Assembly (NCBI GenBank): GCA_900767815.1
Contig: CAAGAM010000020.1
Coordinates: 1 to 64,000 of the forward strand
From: Clostridia bacterium
Lineage (GTDB): Bacteria; Bacillota; Clostridia; Christensenellales; Borkfalkiaceae
Length of the DNA stretch: 64,000 nt
Direction: 5' to 3'
In this document: piece after piece, positions 9,801 through 16,622 of the stretch
Layout of the letters: the number at the start of each line of letters is the position of its first letter
How positions within the stretch are numbered: the first letter of the stretch is position 1
Notes under the pieces: generated by a model
The model's database searches: none
Seen by the model: only the letters and a program-made list of their open reading frames with translations
Told to the model about the DNA's origin: nothing
Position numbers and translations under genes: made by a program

Positions 9801-9926
9801 GTTATCCCTTATCTCGCGTATGCGCTTGCTGCCGCGCTTGCAGGGTTCTTCATCGTGTTCCCGACGGGCGTATTCCTGTATAAATTCTTCTTTAAGTATC
9901 TGAAAATAATTTTCGGCGGGAAATAA
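6855..9926 (+). CDS. YfhO family multipass membrane protein (GT-C-like)
   Basis: This is a 1023-aa integral membrane protein with about a dozen hydrophobic helices in the first ~500 residues, a long extracytoplasmic soluble region (about residues 520-950), and two more helices near the C-terminus. The early motif ASYDMLAQECPFLEHI and the following GG-rich loop (FFIGGGMDMFGSLAYC) match the YfhO family, whose characterised members take part in glycosylating lipoteichoic acid or other surface polymers with a lipid-linked sugar. ATG 6855 follows AAGGAAAA by about 8 nt. The open frame extends upstream to 6750, but that part contains the promoter. The gene stands alone, with its own promoter and about 120 nt before the purB promoter region. 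The donor and acceptor are unknown. Confidence 0.8.
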   Translation: MSFKCFIKEKTLPFLKKNYGWFVIPIFVLAVFAIAQACFGIFPFGKAIMASYDMLAQECPFLEHIFSFLEGESGLFHSFFIGGGMDMFGSLAYCVISPFSFLFLLGGKGNTFYMVSIVMPLKVATAGLTAYYFIRKYFKNIPEYLSVTLALLYAYGGYLYVANTYLVWLDISICMPILMCGFMNLIKKDSIKVFSVSLACMIYACFSIACFSFFMLFPVLVAYMIFCVPKEERKHKLTRMCFGFVLAVAIALPLIFPALKAYAQAGRNTGLFSEIFKIYSKSQLNNGKLVEHLYEKFTYIFCNSTFIFLGSYYFVRSEKGDKFALFAVVALIILIVPCIVDESMLLLNMGSYMSYALRFGFLLDAFGLAVAAKGLSLMLENNAAKNAETIDGEEDEKEDKPTPKQIVGMICVCALVCVGVFFTFRFFNFIYDGEFKSNGLVSAFMEKFSLTESNMPFSGFFPNFAHSEGGLETTFILMSVVLIIFVITALIVKFLNVKLKDIACVMCILALSQPIFFNFSLVKGDRQSGSKENYDVYEQLVEGVNDAYGENYYRYKNYKYYISSDSPIVLGSYGHSVFSSMAAAKNITAPDFFGYASNGQNSTKTHNGTTFSDAVMSYKYVVYNLYDGDDSNGKNKNYYKATEIYGYEKPCVEVWKKSGGESTRIFSADKPTGDLANVTRGNDIKLSAKQVEGGYEFYINDKPFYVFNTSEAVNKARVVGHYVTAEVKDFTVDGETVMNGVEATGWTKNNGTYRLSGASSSYLTCTNRDFETTEVLYNFTKSSKYSNAFVALRLCFADGTEYSVQVNTAKYGVYENELAFPSCAVVDGGNIVIDDDMDENARMVAVYDFLNGEKSGIKGSISTSDIRALKTKLEEKKVEYKLAKNEIILPEITAKKGQSLYLNYANLEGYEVKVNGKVREMKDNPLDFMIIDLDEGVNNVTIKYKSPAYKYILLGVIAGGLILALYEVLKKKLPVALEKAEIVIPYLAYALAAALAGFFIVFPTGVFLYKFFFKYLKIIFGGK

Positions 9927-9999
9927 ACTTCCGACAGACAACTCAGAAATGCTTATACGAGATATAAATAAAATTTTATGAAAACATACATTCAAGCGA

Positions 10000-10028
10000 T
10001 TGCAAAATCGATAAGAATGTAATATAAT
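10000..10028 (+). promoter_or_regulatory. Promoter of purB
   Basis: TTGCAA (10000-10005), a 17-nt spacer and TATAAT (10023-10028), 57 nt ahead of the chosen ATG. Confidence 0.7.
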
Positions 10029-10085
10029 ACTCCTGTTTGCGTTGTGTGCCGGTTTGGCTTATGCCGCGCAGACAAAAAGGACAAG

Positions 10086-11516
10086 ATGAAAGATAAATAC
10101 GTAAGTCCGCTTTGCGAAAGATACGCGGACGAAAAAATGCAGAAAATTTTCTCCGCGGACAACAGATATTCCACGTGGCGCAAACTTTGGGTTGCCCTTG
10201 CGGAGAGCGAAAAACAACTCGGGCTTAACATTTCGGACGAGCAGATCGCCGAGATGAAAGAGCATATTTACGATATCGATTACGATAAAGAAAACGAGTA
10301 TGAAAAGAAGCTTCGGCACGACGTAATGGCGCATATTTACGCTTTCGGAGACGTCTGCCCGAACGCCCGCCCGATAATTCACCTCGGCGCGACCTCGTGT
10401 TACGTAACCGATAACACCGATATTCTGCTCATAAAAGAGGGGCTTGAAGGGGTAAAAGTTTTGCTCGTCAACGCGATAAAAGCCGTTTACGATTTTTCGG
10501 ATAAGTATAAAGACCTTCCCGTCCTTGCTTACACTCATTTTCAGGCGGCTCAGCCCACCACGCTCGGCAAACGCGCAACCCTTTGGCTCAACGACCTTGC
10601 GGAAGACCTTAAACGGGTCGATTTCGAGCTTTCAAACCTGAAATTTTTCGGTTGTAAGGGTACGACGGGTACGGGCGCAAGCTTTTTGCAGCTTTTTAAC
10701 GATGAAGAGAAGGTTTTCGAGCTTGAAAAACTTATCGCGGCGAAGTTCGGGTTCGATAAAATAATTCCCGTGTCGGGTCAGACGTATTCGAGAAAAATCG
10801 ACAGTTTCGTTTTAAACGTTTTGTCGGATATCGCGCAGTCGGCGGCTAAATTTTCGTCGGATATAAGGCTTATGTGTCACATGAAAGAGGTTGACGAGCC
10901 GTTTGAGACCAATCAGATCGGGTCGTCCGCCATGGCGTACAAGAAAAATCCGATGCGGAGCGAAAGAATAGCTTCGCTTGCGAGATACGTTATAGTGGAC
11001 AGCCTTAACCCCGCGATAACCGAGGCTCAGCAGTGGCTCGAACGCACGCTGGACGATTCTGCAAACAAGCGTATTTCCGTTCCCGAAGCCTTTTTGGCGA
11101 CAAGCGGAATTCTTAATTTATACATCAACGTAATCTCGGGTTTAAACGTATATCCGAAGGTAATCGAAAAAAATCTCAGAAACGAATTGCCTTTCATGGC
11201 GACCGAAAACATACTCATGTTTCTGGTTGAAGAAAAGGGTTTCGACAGACAGTGGGCGCACGAAAAAATTCGCGTTCATTCGATAGCCGCAGGCAGGAAC
11301 GTAAAAGAAAACGGTGCCGATAACGACCTTATAGACCGACTTCTCAGCGATGATGAACTTCATCTCACGAAAGAAGAAATCGAAAAAACGATGAACGCGC
11401 ACGGCTTCTGCGGTCTTGCAAAACGGCAGACGGAAATCTTTCTCGGCGAGATAAAAAAGGATATTTTAGATAAAAATTCCGCGCTTCTCGGGCTTAAGGC
11501 GGAAGTCGGAGTTTAA
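10086..11516 (+). CDS. purB: Adenylosuccinate lyase
   Basis: PurB cleaves SAICAR to AICAR and adenylosuccinate to AMP, each with release of fumarate, in the cytoplasm. The 476-aa product has the fumarate-lyase superfamily signature SSAMAYKKNPMRSE (about residue 280), the upstream TSCYVTDNTD and the THFQAAQPTT segment carrying a catalytic His. Length matches the family. ATG 10086 sits behind AAAAAGGAC; an upstream GTG at 10044 would lie within about 20 nt of the -10 box and is less likely. purA follows about 100 nt downstream on the same strand, so both steps of AMP synthesis from IMP are encoded together. Confidence 0.95.
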   Translation: MKDKYVSPLCERYADEKMQKIFSADNRYSTWRKLWVALAESEKQLGLNISDEQIAEMKEHIYDIDYDKENEYEKKLRHDVMAHIYAFGDVCPNARPIIHLGATSCYVTDNTDILLIKEGLEGVKVLLVNAIKAVYDFSDKYKDLPVLAYTHFQAAQPTTLGKRATLWLNDLAEDLKRVDFELSNLKFFGCKGTTGTGASFLQLFNDEEKVFELEKLIAAKFGFDKIIPVSGQTYSRKIDSFVLNVLSDIAQSAAKFSSDIRLMCHMKEVDEPFETNQIGSSAMAYKKNPMRSERIASLARYVIVDSLNPAITEAQQWLERTLDDSANKRISVPEAFLATSGILNLYINVISGLNVYPKVIEKNLRNELPFMATENILMFLVEEKGFDRQWAHEKIRVHSIAAGRNVKENGADNDLIDRLLSDDELHLTKEEIEKTMNAHGFCGLAKRQTEIFLGEIKKDILDKNSALLGLKAEVGV

Positions 11517-11617
11517 GAGCAGAGTTTAATATAAAAAAGTTCTGCATAAAATTTTTGACAAATAAAAAAGATAAAATTTTGCGCCGGACAAGGCGCGGTA
11601 AAAATAAAGGAGAAAAA

Positions 11618-12886
11618 ATGCTTACAGCAATTGTCGGTATCAATTGGGGCGACGAAGGCAAAGGCAGAATGGTCGACCTTCTGTCGGAAAAGTACAACGT
11701 GATCATCCGTTATCAGGGCGGAAACAACGCGGGACATACGGTGGTAAACGAAAAGGGCAAGTTTGCGCTTAACCTTCTTCCTTCGGGAATTTTAAGGGAC
11801 GAAACCGTTAACGTTATGGGACCCGGAATGGTCATCGACATCGAGCATCTTTGCGGTGAGATCGAGAAACTTCGTAAAGCGGGCGTGGAAATCACTCCGA
11901 AGCATCTCAAAATAAGCGATAAGGCAACAATCTGCATGCCTTACGACAAGCTTCTGGACGGACTTGAAGAGGACAGACTTAAAGACAGAAAATTCGGGTC
12001 TACCCGCCGCGGAATCGCGCCCGTATACTCGGATAAGTATATGAAAAAGACCTTCCGTATGGGTGATCTTAAGCATCTTGCGAGCCTCAAAGGCAAAATC
12101 GCCGATATCGTCGAGTGGAAAAACCTTCTCGTAACGGCATACGGCGTTCCGCCTGTCAAAGCGGAAGATATGTATAATTGGCTCGAAAAATTCGGCACGC
12201 CGTTTTTGGATTATATTTGCGACGTGGGCGATTATCTCGACGGGGCAATTAAAGAAGGCAAAAACCTTATGTTCGAGGCTCAGCTCGGCGCGCTCCGCGA
12301 TATCGATTTCGGTATTTTCCCGTACACTTCCTCGTCGTCCACCATTTCGGCTTACGCGCCTATCGGCGCGGGTATTCCCGAATATAAGCTCGACGATACG
12401 ATCGGCGTTATGAAGGCTTATTCGACGTGCGTCGGCGAAGGTCCGTTCACTTGCGAAATGTTCGGCGAAGAAGCCGAAAAGCTCAGAGAAGCGGGCGGAG
12501 AATACGGCGCGGCTACGGGCAGACCGAGAAGAGTAGGCGGATTCGACGTCGTCGCTTCGCGTTACGGAGTTAAAATGCAAGGCGCAACCTGCATCGCTCT
12601 TACAAAAATCGACGTACTTTCGTATATGAAGAAAATTCCCGTTTGCGTCGCTTACGAAATCGACGGTAAGAGGGTAGAGAAATTCCCGTTCGGCGAAGAG
12701 CTTGACAGGGCTAAGCCGATTTACGAATATCTCGACGGCTTCAACTGCGATATTTCCGCTTGCCGCAAAAAGGAAGATTTGCCCGAAAACGCTGTAAAGT
12801 ATATTGAATATCTCGAAAAAGCGGTCGGTTGCAAGATAAAATACGTCTCGGTGGGCGCAGAACGTGACAGCTACGTCGAGCTTTGA
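11618..12886 (+). CDS. purA: Adenylosuccinate synthetase
   Basis: PurA joins IMP and aspartate using GTP to make adenylosuccinate, the substrate of PurB. The 422-aa protein starts with the GTP-binding/active-site signature GINWGDEGKGRMVDLL and has QGGNNAGHTVV about 20 residues later; GRPRRVGGFDVVASRYG lies at about residue 305. ATG 11618 is preceded by an ideal AAAGGAG (spacing 7); the open frame begins further left at 11555, but that portion lacks a site. A GC-rich inverted repeat (GCGCC/GGCGC, 11581-11596) lies just upstream in the leader, of unknown role. Confidence 0.97.
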   Translation: MLTAIVGINWGDEGKGRMVDLLSEKYNVIIRYQGGNNAGHTVVNEKGKFALNLLPSGILRDETVNVMGPGMVIDIEHLCGEIEKLRKAGVEITPKHLKISDKATICMPYDKLLDGLEEDRLKDRKFGSTRRGIAPVYSDKYMKKTFRMGDLKHLASLKGKIADIVEWKNLLVTAYGVPPVKAEDMYNWLEKFGTPFLDYICDVGDYLDGAIKEGKNLMFEAQLGALRDIDFGIFPYTSSSSTISAYAPIGAGIPEYKLDDTIGVMKAYSTCVGEGPFTCEMFGEEAEKLREAGGEYGAATGRPRRVGGFDVVASRYGVKMQGATCIALTKIDVLSYMKKIPVCVAYEIDGKRVEKFPFGEELDRAKPIYEYLDGFNCDISACRKKEDLPENAVKYIEYLEKAVGCKIKYVSVGAERDSYVEL

Positions 12887-13553
12887 AAAAACACTGTTAA
12901 ATAAACCGATTCTGCCCCTTATCTCCGCGTGGCTTTTCACTTTCGTCGGCGGATTTGCAAGCGCATACGCTTACATAACGCTTGGCGGGGTTTTTGCCAA
13001 CATGCAGACGGGCAATATAATTAAATCGGTAATTTTCGCCGTCGAAGGCAAGGACTTTTCGAGTCTCTTGCTTTCGATTGCTTTTTATGTTATCGGCGTA
13101 ATCGCAGCCGTTCTGCTCGGTAAAATCCGTTTCGGAAATATAATAAGCGTAATTGCAGAGATGTCGGCAATATCCTTGTGCCTGATTTTTGCAAAAAACG
13201 GGGAAGAGAATATGCTTACGCTCAACCTTGCAGTTTCGTTCTCATGCGCGCTTCAGTTCGAATTTTTCCATGCGGTGGGTTCGAGCGGTTTCACGTCCGT
13301 AATGTGTACGAATAATTTGCGCGCTGGCATAGAAAATTTACTGCTCGGCGCGATAGAAAAAAACGGCAAAAAGGCTGTCGAAGGGGTTTATTTTCTGCTT
13401 TTCGACGTGATTTTTGCGGGCGGAGTAGCTCTCGGCGCGGTTGCCGCGCTTAAGTTCGGTTATTATTCGATAGGTTTTGTGCTTATTCCTTTGGCGATTA
13501 TTCTTTGTTTGCAAATTGCCGTCGATTGCGGGAAGGGTAAAGATGAAAAGTAA
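12864..13553 (+). CDS. YoaK/DUF1275 family membrane protein
   Basis: This 229-aa protein has about six transmembrane helices and the DUF1275 start (SAWLFTFVGGFASAYAYITL, then NMQTGNIIK). The family is found widely in bacteria with no firmly established substrate. The GTG start at 12864 overlaps the 3' end of purA by 23 nt, and its 3' end overlaps the following SDR start, so the three genes form one translationally linked run after purA. Confidence 0.8.
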   Translation: MTATSSFEKTLLNKPILPLISAWLFTFVGGFASAYAYITLGGVFANMQTGNIIKSVIFAVEGKDFSSLLLSIAFYVIGVIAAVLLGKIRFGNIISVIAEMSAISLCLIFAKNGEENMLTLNLAVSFSCALQFEFFHAVGSSGFTSVMCTNNLRAGIENLLLGAIEKNGKKAVEGVYFLLFDVIFAGGVALGAVAALKFGYYSIGFVLIPLAIILCLQIAVDCGKGKDEK

Positions 13554-14370
13554 AAAGTGGATAAACGGCAGAAATTTCGTCGTATCCGGCGCAAGCTCGG
13601 GTATCGGCAGATTGCTTACCGAAAAACTTATCGATTGCGGCTGTACGGTTACGGGGATAGGCAGAAGCGAGAAGAAATTCGACGATTTTAAGCTCTCGCT
13701 CGGTGAAAAATCTGCTAATTTAAACGTTGAAATTTTCGACGTGACGGAAGAAAACGAGTGGGAAGCTTTGGCTAAAAGGCTCGAAGAAAAGTACGGCAAA
13801 ATCGACGGCGTTATAAATTGCGCGGGAATTTTCCCGCCATTCAAAAAGACGGTTGCATGCACGTCGGAAGAGACGGAATCGGTTATTAAAACCAACTTTT
13901 TATCCGCGGTTTACGCGATAAACAATCTTTTTTCGCTTATTGAAAGGTCGGACAATCCTGCAATCGTAAACGTTTCGAGTGCGTCGGCTTTAGCAACGAT
14001 CGTCGGTACGGCGGGGTATTCGGCTTCGAAGTCGGCGTTGAAAAGTTACACCGAAGTTTTAGCAGAGGAACTTCGCGGCAAAGTATACGTCGGGCTTGTT
14101 ATGCCGGGGTTTGCGCGGACGGATATATTCCGTATGCAAAACACTAAGTTTGATGAAAATAAGCTTTTATATCTCGCAAGCATGTCTGCAGAGAAGATGT
14201 CCGCCAAAATTTTTCGCGGAATTTTAAAAAAGAAGCGGAAAATGATTATCGGCAAAGACGCAAAAGCCATGAACTTTTTTTTCCGCTTTATGCCGAAAAC
14301 AACGTCGCGCATAGTATCGAAAATCCTCAAAAAATCGAAAATGCGTCTTTTCGACGATATTTTTAACTGA
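13543..14370 (+). CDS. Short-chain dehydrogenase/reductase (SDR), classical type
   Basis: The 275-aa product has the NAD(P)-binding motif SGASSGIG (residues ~13-20), the NCAG motif, a catalytic Ser in VNVSSASA and the YSASK active-site Tyr/Lys near residue 160. Substrate unknown. ATG 13543 lies inside the end of the DUF1275 gene (overlap 11 nt) behind GGGAAGGG; the longer frame from 13477 is mostly within that gene. It converges on a second, reverse-strand SDR; the two share only family motifs and are not close duplicates. Confidence 0.85.
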   Translation: MKSKKWINGRNFVVSGASSGIGRLLTEKLIDCGCTVTGIGRSEKKFDDFKLSLGEKSANLNVEIFDVTEENEWEALAKRLEEKYGKIDGVINCAGIFPPFKKTVACTSEETESVIKTNFLSAVYAINNLFSLIERSDNPAIVNVSSASALATIVGTAGYSASKSALKSYTEVLAEELRGKVYVGLVMPGFARTDIFRMQNTKFDENKLLYLASMSAEKMSAKIFRGILKKKRKMIIGKDAKAMNFFFRFMPKTTSRIVSKILKKSKMRLFDDIFN

Positions 14371-14391
14371 AAAACAGCTGAATATAATAAA

Positions 14392-14423
14392 CCGCCGCGT
14401 TTACATTCATGCAAACGCGGCGG
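14392..14423 (-). terminator. Terminator between convergent SDR genes
   Basis: CCGCCGCGTTT (14392-14402) pairs perfectly with AAACGCGGCGG (14413-14423) across a 10-nt loop. The T-rich run follows the hairpin on the reverse strand (TTTATTAT), so it mainly ends the reverse SDR transcript; it may also help on the forward strand. Confidence 0.8.
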
Positions 14424-14449
14424 TTGCGTAATTTCTCAAAGCTCGGAAA

Positions 14450-15241
14450 TTATCTTATGTCGGGCGTGCCGTTGAATTTCTGGCGGCGACACCATATTTT
14501 CATTACGAGTTTGTGGGGGAGCAGTTTTGCGCCGAGCTTCTGGAAATTGTTCGTTCCGCCGTAAACGGAAATATCTTTGCCTTTGGCGTTGTCTTTTATC
14601 GCCTTTGCGACGACCTTTTTCGCATCGTACATAACGCCGTAATTTATAACAACGGCTTTTTCGGTTTTCACGATGGCGCGGTCGAAAAATTCGGTTTTCG
14701 TCCAGTAGGGGCAGACCGCCGTGGCTGTGATGTTTTTATATCCGAGTTCGACGTTCAAAGCCCTTGTGTACGAGAGTACGAAAGCCTTTGTTGCGGCATA
14801 TATATTTATATAAGGAATAGGCTGAAAGCCCGCGCAACTTGCGATATTGATGATTTTTCCGCCCTTTGAAATGTGCGGGAGGGTTGCGTCAACCATTCCG
14901 ACAACTGCTTTAACGTTAAGATCGATCATATTCTGATTAACTTCGGGCGAAATGTTTTCGTAATGGTCGAATTTTCCGTACCCCGAGCAGTTGACGAGCA
15001 TTTTAACATCGGGCGTTTCGTCTTCGAGCATTTTTTTGTACGTTTCTATATTTTTAACGTCCGAAAGGTCGAGCGAAACTGGTCTTACGGGTGTTTTCAG
15101 GATTTTTTTCAGCTCTTCGAGCCTGTCGAGCCGCCTTGCGATTGCCCATATTTCGTCCGCGCCGCCGATTTTATCGAGTTGAACGGCGAATTCCTTGCCT
15201 ATTCCGCTGCTTGCGCCCGTGATTACGATGATTTTTTTCAT
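14450..15241 (-). CDS. Short-chain dehydrogenase/reductase
   Basis: The 263-aa classical SDR has TGASSGIGKEFA at residues 7-18, NCSG, a Ser in INIASCAGF and YAATK at about residue 149. The downstream VCPYWTKTEF segment corresponds to the family's PG motif region. GGAGGG lies just before the ATG at 15241. In other bacteria similar proteins are annotated DltE-like, but nothing here fixes the substrate. A small GGGG/CCCC hairpin lies in the leader (about 15258-15276). Confidence 0.85.
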   Translation of the reverse strand: MKKIIVITGASSGIGKEFAVQLDKIGGADEIWAIARRLDRLEELKKILKTPVRPVSLDLSDVKNIETYKKMLEDETPDVKMLVNCSGYGKFDHYENISPEVNQNMIDLNVKAVVGMVDATLPHISKGGKIINIASCAGFQPIPYINIYAATKAFVLSYTRALNVELGYKNITATAVCPYWTKTEFFDRAIVKTEKAVVINYGVMYDAKKVVAKAIKDNAKGKDISVYGGTNNFQKLGAKLLPHKLVMKIWCRRQKFNGTPDIR

Positions 15242-15329
15242 ATTGTCCCTCCGTGTCGGGGTGAAAATAACCCCGCTGTATATTTTAAATAACTTCGCCT
15301 TGTTGTGTTTAAATTTATTTAACCTTTAT

Positions 15330-15809
15330 TCAACCCGAAATCTTACCGTCCGTAGAAATATTAACAGTTCTATCGGCTTTTCCGTTCCAGGTGAAAATTT
15401 TAAGCGAAACGCCGCCGTTTTTGCAAAATCCGCGCAAGTTTTCGGCTATTTTTTCGTTTCCCGCGGTGTACCAGATCAAAAGTTCGTCGAGGTTTTTAAA
15501 ATCCGAACCGACGGTATTTCTCGAACCGCCGAACAAACTTTTGCCGCTTAAGAAAAATTCCGCCGCGCAAAGCTCGTTTTTTAAAAATTTTTCCGCGTGG
15601 CATACTATCCCGTCGAGGTCGTCCTTTTGAAACCTTGCCGATTGAAAAGTGAATTCCATAACGTTTTCGTTTTCGCCGAAAGTTATAACGAGATTGTTGT
15701 CGGAATACGGATTTTTTATGCCTATAAATTCCGTGCCGCGGTAATTATAGATTTCCGCGCCGTATTTTTTAAGTTTTTCTTCGATATATTCTATGTTTTT
15801 CTTATCCAT
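15330..15809 (-). CDS. Conserved hypothetical, DUF3878-like size; probably leaderless
   Basis: This is a 159-aa soluble protein with alternating charged and aromatic residues. A middle segment reads LVITFGENENVMEFTFQSAR and a late one LDELLIWYTAGNEKIAEN. I do not recognise the family securely. The start ATG (15809) lies only 6 nt after a perfect TATAAT, so the message would begin at or next to the start codon and there is no room for a ribosome binding site. Longer frames start upstream of that promoter. It diverges from the RHH-clpB operon. Confidence 0.6.
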   Translation of the reverse strand: MDKKNIEYIEEKLKKYGAEIYNYRGTEFIGIKNPYSDNNLVITFGENENVMEFTFQSARFQKDDLDGIVCHAEKFLKNELCAAEFFLSGKSLFGGSRNTVGSDFKNLDELLIWYTAGNEKIAENLRGFCKNGGVSLKIFTWNGKADRTVNISTDGKISG

Positions 15810-15815
15810 GGTTGT

Positions 15816-15844
15816 ATTATACCACATCTCAAAAAAAATGTAAA
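15816..15844 (-). promoter_or_regulatory. Promoter placing transcription start at the ATG
   Basis: On the reverse strand: TTTACA (15844-15839), a 17-nt spacer and TATAAT (15821-15816), then 6 nt to ATG 15809. Confidence 0.75.
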
Positions 15845-15888
15845 ACAAAAAAATTTTAAACTTTTGTAAATAAAGTTACATAAAACGC

Positions 15889-15917
15889 TTGACAAATTAC
15901 AAAACAAGTGGTACAAT
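15889..15917 (+). promoter_or_regulatory. Strong promoter of the RHH-clpB operon
   Basis: TTGACA (15889-15894), a 17-nt spacer and TACAAT (15912-15917). A leader of about 70 nt follows and contains short GC repeats (GGTCGAAAAAAGACC, about 15949-15963) able to form a hairpin. No CIRCE (TTAGCACTC) repeat is visible. Confidence 0.8.
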
Positions 15918-15992
15918 GTTGCCGAAAATAGGAAAGCCGAAAGAGGTTGGTCGAAAAAAGACCGAGCGAGACGGCTAAGAGGTGAGAGCAAA

Positions 15993-16622
15993 ATGGAGAA
16001 ATCGATGTACAGCGTTATTTTAAGAGACGATCTCGTAGAGGAGCTTGACGGAGTTGCGTTCAGAAACGGAGTTAGCAGATCTGTTATGCTCAATAAAATT
16101 CTCGCAGAGTATCTCGACGTCGAAACGCCCGAAGCTCAGATAGAGAAGGCTCTCGAAAGGGCGGGGCAGATGATAAGAGCCGTGAACGGGCTGAGATTTA
16201 TAAACAACGCGTCGCTTGCGATGGCGCAGGTGCAAAGCGCGTTGTGCTACAGATACAATCCGACGCTCCGTTATCAGATCGAATTGTTCCCCGCGGGAGA
16301 TTTGGGACAGCTTAAAATTTCGCTAAGATCTCAGAACAAGGAACTGCTTAAAATAATGGAAAGTTTTTACGCCCTGTTTATTTCTCTCGAGAAGAAATAC
16401 GTCGGCGAAAGACAATATTTTTATGAAGACGGAAAATTCATAAGGGTGTTTGTCCGCCCCGAAAACGTGAGCGCGGAAGAGGCTGGCGAAGCTGTTTCGG
16501 ACTACATCAGAATGTTCGATTCGTGCCTTAAAACTTATTTTTCCAACCTTTCGGACAGCCCCGACAGGGCAACCGAAACCGAATATTTGCAAAATCTTAA
16601 AAAGAGGAAGGTGATATTATGA
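15993..16622 (+). CDS. Ribbon-helix-helix domain protein in operon with clpB
   Basis: In this 209-aa protein the first ~45 residues (MYSVILRDDLVEELDGVAF, then GVSRSVMLNKILAEYL) have the beta-strand plus two helices pattern of CopG/Arc-type DNA-binding domains. The remaining ~160 residues, including IEKALERAGQMIRAVNGLRF and a mixed alpha/beta section, form a domain I do not recognise, which may sense or oligomerise. GAGGTGAG precedes the ATG. Its stop overlaps the clpB ATG by 4 nt (ATGA), so both are made from one message. Inference: it may autoregulate the operon in place of CtsR or HrcA. Confidence 0.7.
   Translation: MEKSMYSVILRDDLVEELDGVAFRNGVSRSVMLNKILAEYLDVETPEAQIEKALERAGQMIRAVNGLRFINNASLAMAQVQSALCYRYNPTLRYQIELFPAGDLGQLKISLRSQNKELLKIMESFYALFISLEKKYVGERQYFYEDGKFIRVFVRPENVSAEEAGEAVSDYIRMFDSCLKTYFSNLSDSPDRATETEYLQNLKKRKVIL

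Noticed and set aside
11557..11600. TTGACA before purA as a separate promoter
   Set aside because: No acceptable -10 box at proper spacing; purA may be read from the purB promoter.
11792..12940. 382-codon reverse open frame opposite purA
   Set aside because: Antisense shadow of a strongly conserved gene; no start site and no recognisable protein.
15918..15992. CIRCE or CtsR box ahead of the RHH-clpB operon
   Set aside because: Searched by eye for TTAGCACTC and GGTCAAANANNGGTCAAA-like repeats; only a weak GGTC/GACC hairpin was found.
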